This document shows, one piece after another, positions 5,307-12,642 of a stretch of 12,642 bases of DNA. The translations under genes were made by a program, and so were the position numbers. The notes beneath the pieces are model-generated. The model was given only the letters and a program-made list of their open reading frames with translations. It made no database searches and was not told the origin of the DNA. The DNA is from Methylomonas sp. (GTDB lineage: Bacteria; Pseudomonadota; Gammaproteobacteria; Methylococcales; Methylomonadaceae). Positions within the stretch are counted from its first letter, which is position 1. Each line of letters starts with the position of its first letter. The stretch covers positions 1-12,642 of the forward strand of contig JALSLS010000320.1 in NCBI GenBank assembly GCA_026988195.1, given 5' to 3'.

Positions 5307-5777
5307 ATGTCAGACAAATACAATGCCTTTAAATCTTCTCTGTCCTTTGAAAGTAAAGTTTTTACCCTTTACAAGTACCAGATTGAAACACAAACAAAGT
5401 TATTAAAGAAGATAAAAAAAGCCCTACCTGACCATTTATCTGGGCATGCACTGTATTGTGTTTTAAACAATAAAAAACTTTCTCTCTATACTGATTCTGC
5501 TATTTGGTCATCACAACTTAGGTTCTATCACCAAGCCATACTTCAAGCGCTACTTGCTACTCACAGCGGTACCATTGAGACGCTACAGATTAAAATCATC
5601 CCTCAAACGACTGAAAAGAAACCTGAGCCACAAAGATCAAAAACATTGCCTTCAGCTGAAAATATAAGCTTTATTTTAGATCAGGCAGAACTACAGAGTG
5701 ATGAAAACCTTAAAAAGTCCTTACAGAGGCTCGGTAAGACTTTTCAGAAAAAGTCTAAAGACAAAAAGTTGAAATAA
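5307..5777 (+). CDS. dciA: DciA (DUF721), replicative helicase DnaB operator/loader
   Basis: The 156-residue protein has the KH-like DUF721 core: ALYCVLNNKKLSLYTDSAIW followed by SSQLRFYHQAILQALL, in which the (S/A)-x-W-x-x-QLRF signature is clear (about residues 65-74). The C-terminal third is lysine-rich and low in complexity, as in other gammaproteobacterial DciA proteins, where the tail contacts DNA or DnaB. DciA helps load the replicative helicase in bacteria lacking phage-type DnaC. The gene starts 20 bp after the DsrH/TusB-like gene with no clear ribosome binding site, so coupling is likely. It converges on lpxC, and dciA next to lpxC is a usual gammaproteobacterial arrangement, supporting the call. 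Confidence 0.8.
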   Translation: MSDKYNAFKSSLSFESKVFTLYKYQIETQTKLLKKIKKALPDHLSGHALYCVLNNKKLSLYTDSAIWSSQLRFYHQAILQALLATHSGTIETLQIKIIPQTTEKKPEPQRSKTLPSAENISFILDQAELQSDENLKKSLQRLGKTFQKKSKDKKLK

Positions 5778-5858
5778 TCCCATTTAGATATCATCTCTAT
5801 CCTTTTTCAGAAAGAAGACAATATCCAAACAAATTATTATATATGAACAAGAGTAGGC

Positions 5859-5881
5859 TAACAGTTATACATACACTGTTA
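5859..5881. terminator. Weak hairpin between convergent dciA and lpxC
   Basis: TAACAGT (5859-5865) and ACTGTTA (5875-5881) form a 7-bp AT-rich stem with a 9-base loop in the 118-bp gap between two convergent genes. There is no strong T-run on either side, so termination is suggested mainly by position. Confidence 0.3.
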
Positions 5882-5895
5882 TATGAGCATAGATT

Positions 5896-6816
5896 CTAAT
5901 CTTCAATAGTAGAAGGATTTGATCTCATGAAAGCAATAGGAGCATCAGCATCATTTTCAAATGAAACTTTTTCCCATGCATCTTTATTATCTAGCAGAGC
6001 AAGTAATAGTTTATTATTTAACGAATGTCCTGACTTAAACCCTTTAAATTCACCAATCAAACTATGTCCTAATAAATATAGGTCACCAATAGCATCTAAG
6101 ATTTTGTGCTTTACAAACTCATCAGCATAACGAAGACCGTCTTCATTGATAACTTTATCTTCATCAACAACAATAGCATTGTCTAGACTTCCGCCTAAAG
6201 CTAAATTGTTCTCGCGTAAAAACTCGATATCCTTCATAAAGCCAAAGGTTCTTGCCCGACTTACCTCTTTAACAAAAGTGGTTGAAGAGAAATCCATCAC
6301 TGATGTTTTTAAATGATCAGGGAAAGCAGGATGGTCAAAATCAATAGTAAAGGTTACTTTAAACCCATCAAAGGGTTCAAAAGAAGCCCATTTATCCTCA
6401 TCTTCAACCCTAATAGATTTTTTAATACGGATATACTGTTTGGGGGCATCTTGCTCAAACACACCGGCTGATTGTAATAAAAAGACAAATGGCCCAGCAC
6501 TTCCATCCATAATAGGAACTTCTGCAGCACTGACATCCACAAGAGCATTATCAATCCCTAGACCCGCAAGCGCAGACAACAAATGTTCAATTGTAGCAAC
6601 TTTAACACCGTCTTTAACTAATGTTGTTGAAAGCATTGTTTCACCAACATTTTCGGGTATAGCATCAATAGTGACGGCCTCACCCAAATCGACTCGACGA
6701 AACCGTATTCCTGTATTGACTTCAGCAGGATGCAAAGTTAAATACACTTTATCTCCGCTATGTAATCCAACCCCTGTTGCTCTAATTGTATTTTTTAATG
6801 TTCTTTGCTTAATCAT
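5896..6816 (-). CDS. lpxC: UDP-3-O-acyl-N-acetylglucosamine deacetylase LpxC
   Basis: This zinc enzyme removes the acetyl group of UDP-3-O-acyl-GlcNAc, the committed step of lipid A synthesis at the inner face of the membrane. The product has 306 residues, the family length. The N-terminal motif QRTLKNTIRATGVGLHSG is present. The catalytic set can be read: E77-H78 (zinc ligand H78) in TIEHLLSALAGLGIDN, H236 and D240 (zinc ligands) in KHKILDAIGDL, and H263 in GHSLNNK. PIMDGSAGPFVFLL (about 100-113) and the SRARTFGFM segment (185-193) complete the two domains. The ATG at 6816 lies 58 bp after the ftsZ stop, without a strong ribosome binding site. It is the last gene of the dcw run and converges with dciA. 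The C-terminal tail is short, as is usual. Confidence 0.97.
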   Translation of the reverse strand: MIKQRTLKNTIRATGVGLHSGDKVYLTLHPAEVNTGIRFRRVDLGEAVTIDAIPENVGETMLSTTLVKDGVKVATIEHLLSALAGLGIDNALVDVSAAEVPIMDGSAGPFVFLLQSAGVFEQDAPKQYIRIKKSIRVEDEDKWASFEPFDGFKVTFTIDFDHPAFPDHLKTSVMDFSSTTFVKEVSRARTFGFMKDIEFLRENNLALGGSLDNAIVVDEDKVINEDGLRYADEFVKHKILDAIGDLYLLGHSLIGEFKGFKSGHSLNNKLLLALLDNKDAWEKVSFENDADAPIAFMRSNPSTIED

Positions 6817-6874
6817 ATAATACTATTGATAAAAAACTGACTTGTAATTTTACCACATTTCCAAAAAAACTATC

Positions 6875-8032
6875 TTAATCTGCTTGGCGTCTTAAAAATG
6901 CAGGTACATCTAGGTAATCTAAATCTACATCACTTTTAGGTTGCGCGCCAAAACGAGTTTCTCTTGGCTCTTGCTTGCTTTGTCTAATAACAGTTGGCTT
7001 ATCTAAAACATCATAATTAATATCACCCGCTGCTGCTTTTTGTATTAACTTAACCGGCGCATTTGAAGCGGTAACACTTCCACCCATCCCTGTAGCAACA
7101 ACAGTTACTTTAATTTCATCGCCCATATCAGGGTTAGTGGCCATACCGATTTTCATATCAGCATCTTCTGACGCAAAGGCTTGCATAATGCTACCAATTT
7201 CATCAAATTCTGTTAGTCCCATATCTGCAGCTGTCACATTAACTAAAATACCTTTAGCACCTTGTAAGTTAATATCTTCTAATAAAGGACATGCAATAGC
7301 TTTTTCTGCCGCTTCTCTTGCTCTATTCTCACCCGTAGCGGAACCAGACCCCATAATAGCAGCCCCCATATTAGCCATTACTGTTTTGACATCGGCAAAA
7401 TCAACATTGATCAATCCTGGGTGGGTGATTAATTCTGTAATGCCTTGCACAGCATCTAACAACACATCATTGGCAGCTTTAAAAGCATTTGTTACTGATA
7501 AGTTACCCCCTAAAACAGGCAGTAACTTTTGGTTTGGAATAATAATCAATGAATCAACATATTTTTCCAACTCACGAATACCTTCTTCAGCAACCGATTT
7601 TTTCTTTTTACCTTCAAAATCAAATGGTTTTGTAACGACAGCTACCGTCAGCACACCCATTTCTTTTGCAACTTCAGCGATAACTGATATTGCCCCAGTC
7701 CCAGTTCCACCACCCATTCCTGCTGTCAAAAAAACCATGTCAGCACCTTCAATAACTTCTCTAAGGTGGTCTTTGTTTTCTTCAGCGGCTAACTTGCCTA
7801 TTTCTGGTCTTGTTCCTGCACCTAAGCCCTTGGTTAACTCTATTCCTAGCTGTATTTTTGTTTCTACATTCAATCGACGTAGAGCCTGCGCATCTGTATT
7901 TGCACCAATAAACTGCACACTATCAATATGACTCTCAATCATATGATCAACTGCATTCCCACCGCCGCCGCCAACACCAATAACTTTAATAACAGCACCA
8001 TCACTACACATATCCATTAATTCATATTTCAT
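6875..8032 (-). CDS. ftsZ: Cell division GTPase FtsZ
   Basis: FtsZ is the tubulin-like GTPase that forms the Z ring at midcell. Starting at MKYELMDM the protein has 385 residues. Visible parts are the nucleotide-binding VIGVGGGGGNAVDHMI (about 17-32), the tubulin signature GGGTGTG (107-113), the T7 loop NVDFADV (209-215, with D211 and D214 completing the active site of the next subunit), a variable linker from about 318, and the C-terminal peptide DYLDVPAFLRRQAD (372-385) that binds FtsA and ZipA. I chose the ATG at 8032 because GAGG (8041-8044) stands eight bases upstream. The longer reading from 8056 would add MGVSEDVK but has no ribosome binding site in range and would put GAGG inside the coding part. 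It lies 28 bp after ftsA in the division operon. Confidence 0.97.
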   Translation of the reverse strand: MKYELMDMCSDGAVIKVIGVGGGGGNAVDHMIESHIDSVQFIGANTDAQALRRLNVETKIQLGIELTKGLGAGTRPEIGKLAAEENKDHLREVIEGADMVFLTAGMGGGTGTGAISVIAEVAKEMGVLTVAVVTKPFDFEGKKKKSVAEEGIRELEKYVDSLIIIPNQKLLPVLGGNLSVTNAFKAANDVLLDAVQGITELITHPGLINVDFADVKTVMANMGAAIMGSGSATGENRAREAAEKAIACPLLEDINLQGAKGILVNVTAADMGLTEFDEIGSIMQAFASEDADMKIGMATNPDMGDEIKVTVVATGMGGSVTASNAPVKLIQKAAAGDINYDVLDKPTVIRQSKQEPRETRFGAQPKSDVDLDYLDVPAFLRRQAD

Positions 8033-8060
8033 TTTCACGTCCTCACTTACGCCCATATTT

Positions 8061-9287
8061 TTAAAAATTACCCTGAAACCAACTCTTCATTCTGGCCAAC
8101 ACTCCAGAACTATTACCTCTCACTTCTTCCATGCTTCCATGATGATCTCTGCCATATAACAACAATCCAACTCCCGTAGAATATATTGAGTTTTGTACAA
8201 CATCTGTCAACCCAGAAATATGCTGGGGAACCCCCATCCGTACTGGCATGTGGAAAATCTCTTCTGCCAAGTCAACCAATCCATAAACTTTAGAACTCCC
8301 TCCAGTCAGTACCACACCTGCTGCAATAAGATCTTCATAGCCACTACGTCTTAATTCTGCTTGTACTAACAGCATCAATTCTTCATAACGTGGTTCAACA
8401 ATCTCAGCCAAATTCTGTGCAGAAATTTTTCGAGGCTCTCTATCTCCAATACTCGGCACATCTATCATTTGTTCTATATCAACAAGCTGCGTTAACGAGC
8501 ATGCATATTTACATTTAATTTCTTCTGCACTTTTGGTTGGCGTTCTTAACGCTACCGCAATATCATTAGTTACTTGATCCCCTGCGATTGGAATAACAGC
8601 CGTATGTTTAATTGCACCTTCAGAGAAAATGGCTATATCAGTAGTCCCGCCGCCAATATCAATTAAACATACACCCAACTCTTTTTCATCTTCTGTTAAT
8701 ACGGAAGTACAGGATGCCAATTGCTCTAAAACAATATCTTCCACTTCTAATCCGCACCGTCTAATACACTTAATAATATTTTGTGCGGCACTTACACTAC
8801 CCGTCACCATATGAACTTTAGCTTCTAGTCTAATACCCGACATTCCTATCGGCTCTTTAATACCATCTTGCTGATCAATTACAAATTCTTGCGGTAATAT
8901 GTGCAATATTTTTTGATCTGCAGGAATTGCAACAGCTCTTGCTGAATCAATCACTCTATCGATATCATATTGTGTCACCTCCTTGTCTTTGATAGCTACG
9001 ATGCCATGCGAATTCAAGCTTTTAATATGGCTTCCTGCTATCCCCGCAAACACTGATTTAATTTGACAACCAGCCATTAATTCAGCTTCTTCCACCGCTC
9101 GCTGAATGGAGTGAACTGTTGACTCTAAATTAACAACCACACCTTTCTTTAATCCTTTTGAAGGTGCTGTTCCAATTCCAATGATTTCAATTTCATCAGC
9201 GCCAGTATGTTCAGCTACAATAGCGGCCACTTTAGAAGTACCAATATCGAGCCCTACAATAATATTTCTCTCTATTTTTTTTGCCAT
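8061..9287 (-). CDS. ftsA: Cell division protein FtsA (actin-like membrane anchor of FtsZ)
   Basis: FtsA tethers FtsZ to the inner membrane and signals to FtsQLB/FtsN. The 408-residue product shows the actin-fold ATP sites: GLDIGTSK (phosphate 1, 12-19), DIGGGTTDI (phosphate 2, 210-218), and VVLTGGSSK (adenosine, 325-333). The SHI/1C domain lies at about 84-162. It ends in the amphipathic membrane-targeting helix VLARMKSWFQ (396-405) after a loose linker. I chose the ATG at 9287 (MAKKIERN); a TTG two codons upstream is the only other choice, and neither has a strong ribosome binding site. The stop of ftsQ is 13 bp upstream and ftsZ follows after 28 bp, the standard dcw order. Confidence 0.96.
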   Translation of the reverse strand: MAKKIERNIIVGLDIGTSKVAAIVAEHTGADEIEIIGIGTAPSKGLKKGVVVNLESTVHSIQRAVEEAELMAGCQIKSVFAGIAGSHIKSLNSHGIVAIKDKEVTQYDIDRVIDSARAVAIPADQKILHILPQEFVIDQQDGIKEPIGMSGIRLEAKVHMVTGSVSAAQNIIKCIRRCGLEVEDIVLEQLASCTSVLTEDEKELGVCLIDIGGGTTDIAIFSEGAIKHTAVIPIAGDQVTNDIAVALRTPTKSAEEIKCKYACSLTQLVDIEQMIDVPSIGDREPRKISAQNLAEIVEPRYEELMLLVQAELRRSGYEDLIAAGVVLTGGSSKVYGLVDLAEEIFHMPVRMGVPQHISGLTDVVQNSIYSTGVGLLLYGRDHHGSMEEVRGNSSGVLARMKSWFQGNF

Positions 9288-9300
9288 ATTCAATATGCTT

Positions 9301-10044
9301 TTATGTTTTGCTCATTTCAGCTATTTTCTTCCAATCTATCTCTGCTTCACCTTGTTTCCACTTTAAGGCGTATCCATTTGAATACCTCAAGTCAACAACT
9401 GCAATTTTAGCTATCTGTTTTTTTGTTATTAAATCAATTGTATTTAGAAATCCCAGTATCTTTTTTAAAGGCTGGTTTTTTCCCGCATTTAATAACATTT
9501 TATTTTGTAACTTTATTGTCCAAGACCTTCTTTCATCAATATAAAATTCAGCGAGTGTCATATCTTGTTTTGCTAATTTATCTGACATTTCAGCTATAAT
9601 TTTTAACATTTTTACCTCATACCCCTCAGGACCGACCAGTAAAGGTAAAAAACTAAAATCATTTATTTTATCGGGTTTAAACTTCCTACCCTTTTTATTC
9701 AATAATGCACTCTCTCCCCACCTGACTACGGGAACTTGTTCATTTATTTTAATATTAATAGCATCTGGCCAAACACGTTCAACCCATACAGACTCCACCC
9801 AAGGCAATGCTTTTACCGACACTTGTATTTGCTGAGTATCGGCATTATAAAATCCATCTCGTACATGCTCACCCAATACCTGCTTAATTTTGTCTTTAGC
9901 AATAAATTGAAAGGCACCTTCAATTCTTACATATTTAACAGGCAACCAATCGGCTCCCTGCGCCTTTACTTCTAAGTAAGCCTGCCAGCCAACTATAAAG
10001 ACTCCCATTAGCCCAGCTATAAAATAAATAGCAGTTTTATTCAT
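9301..10044 (-). CDS. ftsQ: Cell division protein FtsQ
   Basis: FtsQ is a bitopic inner-membrane protein that links FtsB/FtsL to the divisome. This copy has 247 residues: a very short cytoplasmic start (MNKT), one membrane helix at about 5-23 (IYFIAGLMGVFIVGW), a POTRA domain at about 36-104 starting LPVKYVRIEGAF and including ALPWVESVWVERVWPD, then the beta domain with INEQVPVVRW and ALLNKKGRKF. The cytoplasmic part is shorter than in Escherichia coli (about 24 residues there). It starts 8 bp inside the end of ddlB and ends 13 bp before ftsA. The sequence diverges quickly outside these motifs, as FtsQ usually does, but position and architecture leave little doubt. Confidence 0.93.
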   Translation of the reverse strand: MNKTAIYFIAGLMGVFIVGWQAYLEVKAQGADWLPVKYVRIEGAFQFIAKDKIKQVLGEHVRDGFYNADTQQIQVSVKALPWVESVWVERVWPDAINIKINEQVPVVRWGESALLNKKGRKFKPDKINDFSFLPLLVGPEGYEVKMLKIIAEMSDKLAKQDMTLAEFYIDERRSWTIKLQNKMLLNAGKNQPLKKILGFLNTIDLITKKQIAKIAVVDLRYSNGYALKWKQGEAEIDWKKIAEMSKT

Positions 10045-10972
10045 CCACTGTAGTTTCTAAAATGCGCCAAACTAATTCATCAAATTCACAACCAGCCACT
10101 TTAGCAGCCATTGGAACAAGGCTATGATCTGTCATTCCTGGCACTGTATTGACTTCTATTAATTGTGAACGCCCATGCTCATCAATAAAAACATCAACTC
10201 GCCCCCAGCCTTTAACGTTAACAACATTACAAGCTTCAACTGCTAATTTTTTCAGCCCTTCTTCTTGTTGTTGAGTTAAGCCACAAGGGCAATGATACTG
10301 AGTACTATTTGACTGATATTTAGCCTCATAATCATAAAACTCATTTGCTGTTTCCAACCGGATAACAGGCAATGCCTCTCCATTTAAGACGGCAACTGTA
10401 TATTCATCTCCCTGAACCCAAGCCTCTACCAGCACATCACATTGGAAATGCTTAGCGGTCTCTAAAGACTTGTTTAACTCATCTTTATTGTTCGCTTTAC
10501 TCATTCCTATGCTTGAACCTTCTTGAGCAGGCTTTACAATGACTGGAAACCCTAATTTTTCTATACAAACATCAATATCTTTTTCATTATTCAAGATGAA
10601 CCATTTTGGTGTTTCTAAGCCTGCACCTTGCCAACAAAGTTTTGTCCGTAGCTTATCCATCGTTAGCGCCGATGCCATAACACCTGAACCGGTATAAGGC
10701 AGTTCCAGCACCTCTAGAACAGCTTGTAATACGCCGTCTTCCCCACCTCGTCCGTGAATAACATTAAAGACTCGATCTATTGCTTTACCTACTAATGCTT
10801 CTATTGGGTTTTCTTTAACATCAATAGCGATAGCGTCTACACCTTGTCTTTTTAAGGCCTCAAACACCGCAGTCCCACTTTTAATGGATACCTCTCTTTC
10901 AGCAGAGCTTCCTCCCATCAATACGGCCACCCGCCCAAAACTTTCAGCTTGTTGGAGCATTAATGGTTTCAC
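10037..10972 (-). CDS. ddlB: D-alanine--D-alanine ligase (DdlB type)
   Basis: An ATP-grasp enzyme that joins two D-alanines for the UDP-MurNAc pentapeptide. All expected residues are present in 311 residues: GGSSAEREVSIKSG with E25, HGRGGEDG (73-80), KPAQEGSSIGM with S153, YEAKY with Y219, GRVD with R258 and D260, and IEVNTVPGMTDHSLVP with Mg ligands E273 and N275. The Y219/S153 pair is the D-Ala-D-Ala form (not lactate-specific). The start is GTG at 10972, overlapping the murB stop as GTGA, with AGGTG seven bases upstream; the next ATG (10960) has no ribosome binding site. Overlaps with murB and ftsQ show a tightly coupled operon. Confidence 0.96.
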   Translation of the reverse strand: MKPLMLQQAESFGRVAVLMGGSSAEREVSIKSGTAVFEALKRQGVDAIAIDVKENPIEALVGKAIDRVFNVIHGRGGEDGVLQAVLEVLELPYTGSGVMASALTMDKLRTKLCWQGAGLETPKWFILNNEKDIDVCIEKLGFPVIVKPAQEGSSIGMSKANNKDELNKSLETAKHFQCDVLVEAWVQGDEYTVAVLNGEALPVIRLETANEFYDYEAKYQSNSTQYHCPCGLTQQQEEGLKKLAVEACNVVNVKGWGRVDVFIDEHGRSQLIEVNTVPGMTDHSLVPMAAKVAGCEFDELVWRILETTVDE

Positions 10973-11841
10973 AATTTGTCACCTACTCTACAAACTTCCG
11001 TCTCTAAAGTAACATCATGCTGCTGCGTTACTTGTTGTTGGATATAGGCAATCAATGCCTCAATATCCGCTGCTGTCGCATCACCTGTATTTTCAATAAA
11101 ATTAGCATGCTTTTCCGACACACAAGCACCACCAATCACAAACCCTTTAAGTCCACAGCTTTCTATCAATTTTGCAGCATAATCACCGGGTGGATTTTTA
11201 AATACTGACCCACAAGTTGGCTTATTAGTTGGCTGAGTTAACCCTCGTTGCTCTAACAAGGATTTAATTTTCAGCTGGCTTAATTCAGACTCACCTTGGC
11301 TCAATTTTAATTCAACCGCTAAAAACCATTCACCTTTTAAGCCTTTGACTGACCGATAAGCAACGTCAAACTCTTCAATGCCACGCTTCGTCACATCTCC
11401 GCTAACATTAATCATTTCAACATTGCTAACAATATTCCAAGTCTCCCCGCCAAAAGCACCTGCATTCATTTTTAATGCACCGCCCATTGTCCCAGGAATA
11501 CCGGCCAAGAATTCAGCACCTGTTAATCCAAGCCCCATACAAAACCTTGCCACATGAGCACAAGGTACACCGGCTTCTACATAAACTTTATTTGCATCAG
11601 CCAAGTACATCTCTTTAAGTCTTCCGCGTGTATTAATGACAGTCCCTTTAATACCCCCGTCTCTTACTAACAAATTACTGCCTAAACCTAACCAATAAAT
11701 ATTCTCTTGCTTAGGCAATGATTTAAGGAAATCTATTAAGTCATTTCGACCTTCAGGAAAATACATCTTTTCTGCTGGCCCACCCACCCGCCAACTAGTA
11801 TATTTTGCTAAAGGCTCATTTCTTAATAATATGCCAGTCAT
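10969..11841 (-). CDS. murB: UDP-N-acetylenolpyruvoylglucosamine reductase MurB
   Basis: MurB is a cytoplasmic flavoprotein that reduces UDP-GlcNAc-enolpyruvate to UDP-MurNAc with NADPH. With 290 residues it is of the shorter (type II) kind, unlike the 342-residue Escherichia coli enzyme. FAD-binding segments are YTSWRVGGPAEK (14-25), LGLGSNLLVRDGGI (51-64) and FLAGIPGTMGGALKMNAGAF (111-130). The catalytic proton donor is S212 in CGSVFKNP, with E282 in LETEV near the C-terminus. AYRS (161-164) is the truncated YR motif of this type. It overlaps the murC stop by 4 bp (ATGA) and ends 4 bp into ddlB, the usual murC-murB-ddlB coupling. The start at 11841 gives the expected N-terminus. Confidence 0.96.
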   Translation of the reverse strand: MTGILLRNEPLAKYTSWRVGGPAEKMYFPEGRNDLIDFLKSLPKQENIYWLGLGSNLLVRDGGIKGTVINTRGRLKEMYLADANKVYVEAGVPCAHVARFCMGLGLTGAEFLAGIPGTMGGALKMNAGAFGGETWNIVSNVEMINVSGDVTKRGIEEFDVAYRSVKGLKGEWFLAVELKLSQGESELSQLKIKSLLEQRGLTQPTNKPTCGSVFKNPPGDYAAKLIESCGLKGFVIGGACVSEKHANFIENTGDATAADIEALIAYIQQQVTQQHDVTLETEVCRVGDKL

Positions 11842-12642
11842 TTATTTAAAGCCTTGGTTAATTTTTGGGGTAATTCAGCTGAAATTTGACCCACATTTCC
11901 TGCCCCCATAGTCAAAACCACATCATCTTCTTTTAATAAACCCACCATAATATTGGCCAATTCATTATGGTCTTTAACAAACACAGGATCTACCTGCCCT
12001 CTAACACGAATAGCTCTAGATAATGCCTGTCCATTTGCCCCCGTAATTTCTGCCTCTCCTGCTGTATATATATCCAATAAGATCAAAACATCAACAGCAG
12101 ATAGTACATCAACAAATTCTTCAAACATGTCTCTAGTTCGGGTGTATCTATGAGGCTGAAACACTACAACTTTACGTCTATCCGGCCATGCTTGATGCAT
12201 TGCTTCAAATGTTGCAGCTAATTCTCTGGGATGATGTCCATAATCATCGACTAAAGAAATATGCCCATTACCCAAGGCTATATCACCATTTAACTGAAAT
12301 CGCCTCCCAATACCTTTAAACGTTTCTAAGCTTTTAATAATTGCCTGATCATCAACATCCAAACGGGTTGCAATAGTTATTGATGCCAGAGCATTCAACA
12401 TATTGTGCCACCCAGGCATATTAAGTCTCACGTTCAAGGGCTTATGGTCTCCCCAACGTTCTACTGTAAATGAAGTTTGTAACCCTTCCTGTTTAATATT
12501 TGTTGCCCGTACATCCGCATCTTTATGTACCCCGTAGGTCTTAACTGGCTTGGCTATTTCAGGCAAAATTTCTTGTACCCCGGAATCATCCAGACACATA
12601 ACCGCTAAACCATAAAAAGGTAGGTGATGTAAAAATTCTAAA
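11838..12642 (-). CDS. murC: UDP-N-acetylmuramate--L-alanine ligase MurC (N-terminal part beyond the window)
   Basis: The gene runs off the right edge; 267 codons of the C-terminal half are present. The frame is open to 12642 (FLHHLPFYGLAVMCLDDSG), so the internal ATG at 12599 is not the start. The visible part covers the end of the central ATPase domain, with WHNMLNALASITIA (about 64 residues past the ATG), and the C-terminal domain with SLVDDYGHHPRELAATFEA and VVFQPHRYTRTRDMFEEF, signature strings of MurC as distinct from MurD, MurE or MurF. The P-loop lies outside. MurC adds L-alanine to UDP-MurNAc in the cytoplasm with ATP. The stop overlaps the murB start as ATGA. Confidence 0.96.
   Translation of the reverse strand, partial: LEFLHHLPFYGLAVMCLDDSGVQEILPEIAKPVKTYGVHKDADVRATNIKQEGLQTSFTVERWGDHKPLNVRLNMPGWHNMLNALASITIATRLDVDDQAIIKSLETFKGIGRRFQLNGDIALGNGHISLVDDYGHHPRELAATFEAMHQAWPDRRKVVVFQPHRYTRTRDMFEEFVDVLSAVDVLILLDIYTAGEAEITGANGQALSRAIRVRGQVDPVFVKDHNELANIMVGLLKEDDVVLTMGAGNVGQISAELPQKLTKALNK

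Noticed and set aside
6440..6820. Plus-strand open frame opposite lpxC
   Set aside because: Shadow of a conserved essential gene, without protein-family signs.
7137..7931. Long plus-strand open frame (264 codons) opposite ftsZ
   Set aside because: It is antisense to ftsZ, whose conserved motifs explain the open frame.
12597..12599. ATG at 12599 as the murC start
   Set aside because: The frame continues upstream with conserved MurC sequence (HLPFYGLAV) to the window edge, so this is an internal methionine.

Overview
The window looks like the chromosome of an AT-rich gammaproteobacterium. The right half carries the conserved cell-wall and division order murC-murB-ddlB-ftsQ-ftsA-ftsZ-lpxC, followed by a convergent dciA, which is a gammaproteobacterial arrangement. 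The low GC and protein flavour would fit a marine methanotroph or sulfur oxidiser relative (Methylococcales/Thiotrichales-like), but that lineage is a guess.

Region 1 (about 1-3640) is accessory DNA that I read as a decayed piece of a chromosomal integron or a cluster of attC sites without an integrase. On the minus strand lie a two-gene unit of unknown small proteins (951-1527) and a frameshifted unknown gene (279-815). Each is followed by an attC-like element whose right end fits or approaches GTTRRRY. Upstream of them, exactly at a cassette boundary, sits a relic of a group II intron (about 1552-2760) whose reverse transcriptase has lost its middle and its 3' end. On the plus strand a Phd/VapB-VapC (PIN) toxin-antitoxin pair with its own promoter and palindromic operator (2853-3539) ends 1 bp before a good attC-like hairpin (3541-3615). 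A perfect 22-bp inverted repeat (213-234 and 3610-3631) brackets this whole segment.

Region 2 (3640-4200) holds the N-terminal stump of an IS91-associated-type tyrosine recombinase, then non-coding AT-rich DNA.

Region 3 (4202-5777) returns to ordinary genes on the plus strand: an exported c'-type cytochrome, a DsrH/TusB-like small protein, and DciA (DUF721), the likely loader of the replicative helicase.

Region 4 (5896-12642) is the minus-strand dcw block: MurC (cut by the window edge), MurB and DdlB make muropeptide precursors, FtsQ, FtsA and FtsZ build the divisome, and LpxC commits UDP-acyl-GlcNAc to lipid A. Gene junctions overlap by 4-8 bp from murC to ftsQ and are 13-58 bp apart from ftsQ to lpxC, so one transcription unit is likely. 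Peptidoglycan synthesis, septation and outer-membrane synthesis are therefore co-expressed. No rRNA, tRNA or CRISPR was seen.
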